A stretch of DNA of 8,571 nucleotides from Caldifarciminota bacterium RBG_13_43_14. Lineage in GTDB: Bacteria; Hydrothermota; Tepidihabitantia; SM23-42. Numbering within the stretch: the first letter of the stretch is position 1; each line of letters opens with the position of its first letter. Below are positions 7,127 through 8,571 of this stretch, one piece after another. The stretch covers positions 1-8,571 of the forward strand of contig MEUM01000143.1 of NCBI GenBank assembly GCA_001771735.1, written 5' to 3'. The translations under genes and the position numbers were made by a program. Below the pieces are notes generated by a model. It ran no database searches. It was not told the origin of the DNA and saw only the letters and a program-made list of their open reading frames with translations.

Positions 7127-7432
7127 TTAAGCTTGCGGCCTGACTGCCCGGGTGTTTTCTTCGATCGCGAGGAAGACCATTATCATTTCCGCGCCCGCTA
7201 AAAAACTGATGAATGAGATCGCACCCACGATCAGCAAATAGAACGCCATTAATACACCCCACATCGGACCCATCATATTGAACTGAGATCCGTATTGCCG
7301 CCCTAATTGCGACAGCGCTGCGCCTCCGACGAGCATACCAAAAAAGCCGATGATCGTAAATGCCGCGATAATCCAGGCAATAACCTTAAAGATTACCGAT
7401 ATTGTCCGCAAAGCAGTGAATTTCTTTTCCAT
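7127..7432 (-). CDS. Small membrane protein with two predicted helices
   Basis: 101 residues, function unknown. A basic N-terminus (MEKKFTALRT) precedes a first membrane helix at about 13-37; a Gln/Gly/Met-rich loop (41-56) leads to a second helix at about 57-82, extending into AEMIMVFLAIEENTRA near the C-terminus. The ALRT start and IEENTR end are features I associate with a broad family of small uncharacterised bacterial membrane proteins, but I cannot name it. Both ends point to the cytoplasm by the positive-inside rule. The start is firm: GGAGG lies four bases before ATG, and a good promoter (TTGACT, 16 bases, TAGAAT) lies just upstream, so the gene is probably transcribed on its own. It converges on the plus-strand operon. 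The mobile element lies immediately upstream of its promoter. Confidence 0.8.
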   Translation of the reverse strand: MEKKFTALRTISVIFKVIAWIIAAFTIIGFFGMLVGGAALSQLGRQYGSQFNMMGPMWGVLMAFYLLIVGAISFISFLAGAEMIMVFLAIEENTRAVRPQA

Positions 7433-7436
7433 AATG

Positions 7437-7442
7437 CCTCCT
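7437..7442 (-). promoter_or_regulatory. Shine-Dalgarno site of the small membrane-protein gene
   Basis: On the minus strand AGGAGG precedes ATG at 7432 by four bases. It fixes the start of the 101-residue protein. Confidence 0.7.
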
Positions 7443-7450
7443 TTTAATAA

Positions 7451-7478
7451 ATTCTACCTGTGGATAATTAAAAGTCAA
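7451..7478 (-). promoter_or_regulatory. Sigma-70-like promoter of the small membrane-protein gene
   Basis: On the minus strand, TTGACT (7478-7473) is followed after 16 bases by TAGAAT (7456-7451), with the ribosome site just downstream. The left hairpin of the mobile element begins only ten bases upstream of the -35 box (at 7489). Confidence 0.6.
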
Positions 7479-7488
7479 TGAAGAAATG

Positions 7489-7527
7489 AAACTTAACAAA
7501 ACCAGACAGGCTGGTTTTGTTAAGTTT
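7489..7527. repeat. Left terminal hairpin of the element
   Basis: A perfect 17-base stem (7489-7505 with 7511-7527) closes a five-base loop ACAGG (7506-7510). Two G-T pairs and one A-T pair could lengthen it outward. The stem is AT-rich except for the loop-proximal CCAG/CTGG. With position 7528 it forms the 40-base unit repeated in inverted orientation at 8431-8470. Confidence 0.92.
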
Positions 7528-7572
7528 TGTCGCCATGGAAAAGTTATTTGAAGTAATTGCTATATTTTTTAC

Positions 7573-7600
7573 TTGACCATAATCAATAAATTTATATAAT
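7573..7600 (+). promoter_or_regulatory. Transposase promoter
   Basis: TTGACC (7573-7578), 16-base spacer, perfect TATAAT (7595-7600), inside the element between the left hairpin and the transposase gene. Expected transcription start is around 7607, just before the ribosome site. The near-consensus boxes suggest expression by the ordinary housekeeping sigma factor. Confidence 0.7.
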
Positions 7601-7610
7601 TATAAACAAT

Positions 7611-7617
7611 AGGAAGG
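7611..7617 (+). promoter_or_regulatory. Shine-Dalgarno for the GTG-started transposase
   Basis: AGGAAGG, seven bases before GTG at 7625. It decides the GTG start, which gives the protein the family's normal N-terminus. Confidence 0.65.
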
Positions 7618-7624
7618 TGTTTAG

Positions 7625-8428
7625 GTGGCATGGAAACCAAGAATATGTGGTGAGAATATTTATCATCATATTTATGCATGGAGTAATGATCGGCATCCTA
7701 TTTTTAAAATACCAGGACATTATGAGCGTTATTTATTGCTGTTGAAGAAATACTCAAGTCAATATGACATAGATATTATTGCTTATGCCCTTATGGAATG
7801 GCATGTTCATCTATTTGTTCATGATAAAACCAATAATATATCGAGTTTTATGTTTAGGCTTCATGGGAGTTATGCGCATTATTATAATCGGATCAATAAG
7901 CGAGCCGGTCATGTTTTTGGTGAGCGTTATAATAACAAAGTTGTTATACCTAACCAATATGGGATTTGGTTGAGTCGATACATTCACCGCCAGGCCTTAG
8001 AGGCAGGTTTAGTTAAAGACATTAAAGATTATCCGTGGACAAGTTATCGCTATTATATTGACGATATGAAATCATCTTTCATATCATCAGCTATTATTCT
8101 AAATCAATTTGGGAAAGGAAAAGTAGCAATCAAGTATTATAATGATTTCGTTCTAAGAGAAGTCATAGAGGAACCAGTTGATTGGGGGAGAAGGATTTTT
8201 AAAATAAAGAATTCCAGTTCGATAATGAGCACTATATGTAAAGAATTAATGGTCGATGTATCAAAATTAATTAATCCAAAAGGCAACAATGAACGTAATC
8301 AAAGGAAAGCAGCTATCGAATTGCTTCACTATAAATACAATTATACAAAATCGCAAATCGCTGAAATTTTCAGAATATCTCGCGCTGCGGTTACGTTATG
8401 TCTACGGGCGAATATAAATAAGAAATAA
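7625..8428 (+). CDS. REP-associated-type tyrosine transposase (Y1/HUH, IS200-like) with C-terminal helix-turn-helix
   Basis: 267 residues with the complete Y1 transposase layout: an N-terminal strand with YHHIYAWSNDRHPIF (13-27); the metal-binding HUH motif as HVH (60-62) in ALMEWHVHLFVH; GHVFGERYNN (95-104), matching the family's GhvfxxRy region; and the catalytic Tyr119 in SRYIHRQALEAGLV, followed by DYPWTSYRYY. Family members usually have NHxH and YIHxNP; here the first Asn is Trp and the NP is QA, mild divergence with the His pair and Tyr kept. A basic C-terminal part (about 225-262) ends in a helix-turn-helix (TKSQIAEIFRISRAAVTLCLRA), as in REP-associated transposases rather than the about 150-residue IS200 TnpA. 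The enzyme would nick and join single-stranded DNA at hairpins through a 5'-phosphotyrosine link. The right hairpin begins two bases after its stop. Confidence 0.92.
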   Translation: MAWKPRICGENIYHHIYAWSNDRHPIFKIPGHYERYLLLLKKYSSQYDIDIIAYALMEWHVHLFVHDKTNNISSFMFRLHGSYAHYYNRINKRAGHVFGERYNNKVVIPNQYGIWLSRYIHRQALEAGLVKDIKDYPWTSYRYYIDDMKSSFISSAIILNQFGKGKVAIKYYNDFVLREVIEEPVDWGRRIFKIKNSSSIMSTICKELMVDVSKLINPKGNNERNQRKAAIELLHYKYNYTKSQIAEIFRISRAAVTLCLRANINKK

Positions 8429-8429
8429 C

Positions 8430-8472
8430 TAAAACTTAACAAAACCAGCCTGTCTGGTTTTGTTAAGTTTTA
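8430..8472. repeat. Right terminal hairpin of the element
   Basis: A perfect 19-base stem (8430-8448 with 8454-8472) closes a five-base loop CCTGT (8449-8453). Positions 8431-8470 are the exact reverse complement of 7489-7528, so the two ends are inverted, not direct, copies. Located directly after the transposase stop, it may also act as a transcription end for the genes on both sides, though the stem is AT-rich. Confidence 0.92.
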
Positions 8473-8571
8473 AATGGAGGGTTGTTGATGTATGGTTTTG
8501 CCCTGTTGATAAAAATAAACTTGCTGACCCTTTCTTACGACCTCGTCCGCGCTCAGTTCTTTTGCTTTCAG
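8470..8571 (-). CDS. 3' end of an unidentified minus-strand gene, cut by the window edge
   Basis: On the minus strand the frame is open from the right edge, reading LKAKELSADEVVRKG, then QQVYFYQQGKTIHQQPSI, with stop TAA at 8472-8470. The first part is protein-like (charged helix with a reasonable residue mix), more so than the antiparallel plus frame. Only 33 codons are visible and I cannot assign a family. Its stop codon lies in the outer bases of the element's right hairpin, so the last residues may have been altered when the element inserted. It has the same direction as the small membrane-protein gene on the other side of the element. Confidence 0.5.
   Translation of the reverse strand: MKAKELSADEVVRKGQQVYFYQQGKTIHQQPSI

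Larger units (their letters stand above)
7489..8471. mobile_element. Hairpin-bounded Y1 (HUH) transposase element, REP-associated/IS200-like
   Basis: About 0.98 kb, consisting of one transposase gene with its own promoter between two long palindromes. The left palindrome (7489-7528) and right one (8431-8470) are exact 40-base inverted copies of each other. Hand counts of GC show the inside is poorer (20/60 at 7681-7740, 15/60 at 8221-8280) than the host genes (28/60 at 3241-3300), consistent with transfer. Known Y1 transposases recognise hairpins at their element ends as single strands and make no target duplication; none is seen here. Exact cleavage sites cannot be fixed from one copy. It may be a REP-type 'domesticated' transposase with flanking REP-like hairpins, or a stand-alone insertion sequence. 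Confidence 0.8.

Noticed and set aside
7112..7128. ACCG-ATTA-CGGT followed by a T-run as a terminator
   Set aside because: The stem is only four base pairs, too weak to call, although it is correctly placed for the end of plus-strand transcription.
7032..7130. 32-codon plus-strand frame starting in the GTGCGAT palindrome
   Set aside because: No Shine-Dalgarno site, the start lies within a palindrome, and the end overlaps the convergent gene's stop; most likely chance.
8488..8571. Plus-strand ATG with a GGAGGG before it, frame open to the right edge (28 codons)
   Set aside because: It is antiparallel, codon for codon, to the minus-strand frame, which reads more like protein. The peptide is hydrophobic and irregular. 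It cannot be excluded without the sequence to the right.

Overview
The window is a single bacterial segment of about 40-45% GC. It appears to hold the 3' part of a five-gene plus-strand operon (3-6795), a 331-base convergent intergenic region rich in inverted repeats (6796-7126), a small minus-strand membrane-protein gene (7127-7432), a compact mobile element (7489-8471), and the 3' end of another minus-strand gene running off the right edge (8470-8571). A gingipain-type (C25) peptidase with a C-terminal sorting domain points to an organism with a type IX secretion system (T9SS), meaning the Bacteroidota/FCB group or a neighbouring candidate phylum. The general look (medium GC, TTG and GTG starts, Shine-Dalgarno sites, many GATCG words) reminds me of uncultivated WOR-3/Stahlbacteria-like genomes. 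That taxonomic guess is inference only.

Operon, left to right: an unrecognised beta-rich protein whose reading frame is open to the left edge; a processive family-2 glycosyltransferase with membrane helices; a 55-residue Trm112/UPF0434-type zinc ribbon starting inside the glycosyltransferase gene; a 1267-residue PorU-like C25 peptidase overlapping the zinc-ribbon gene by ATGA; and a 110-residue free-standing ACT protein resembling the regulatory tail of aspartate kinases. Junctions are +13, -22, -4 and +2 bases, so co-transcription and translational coupling are very likely. The theme of the first four genes is probably cell-envelope polysaccharide plus surface-protein processing. The ACT protein does not obviously belong to that theme.

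The most distinctive structure is at the right. A Y1 (HUH) REP-associated-type transposase with its own near-consensus promoter sits between two perfect palindromic hairpins. The two hairpins are exact 40-base inverted copies of each other, down to the asymmetric 5-base loops (ACAGG and CCTGT). The enclosed gene is more AT-rich than its surroundings. The element lies ten bases from the promoter of the membrane-protein gene on one side. On the other side its hairpin supplies part of the stop codon of the neighbouring gene, so it looks like an insertion between two co-directional minus-strand genes. A second, different set of inverted repeats in 6936-7042 looks like non-coding interspersed repeats and may be able to fold in two alternative ways.
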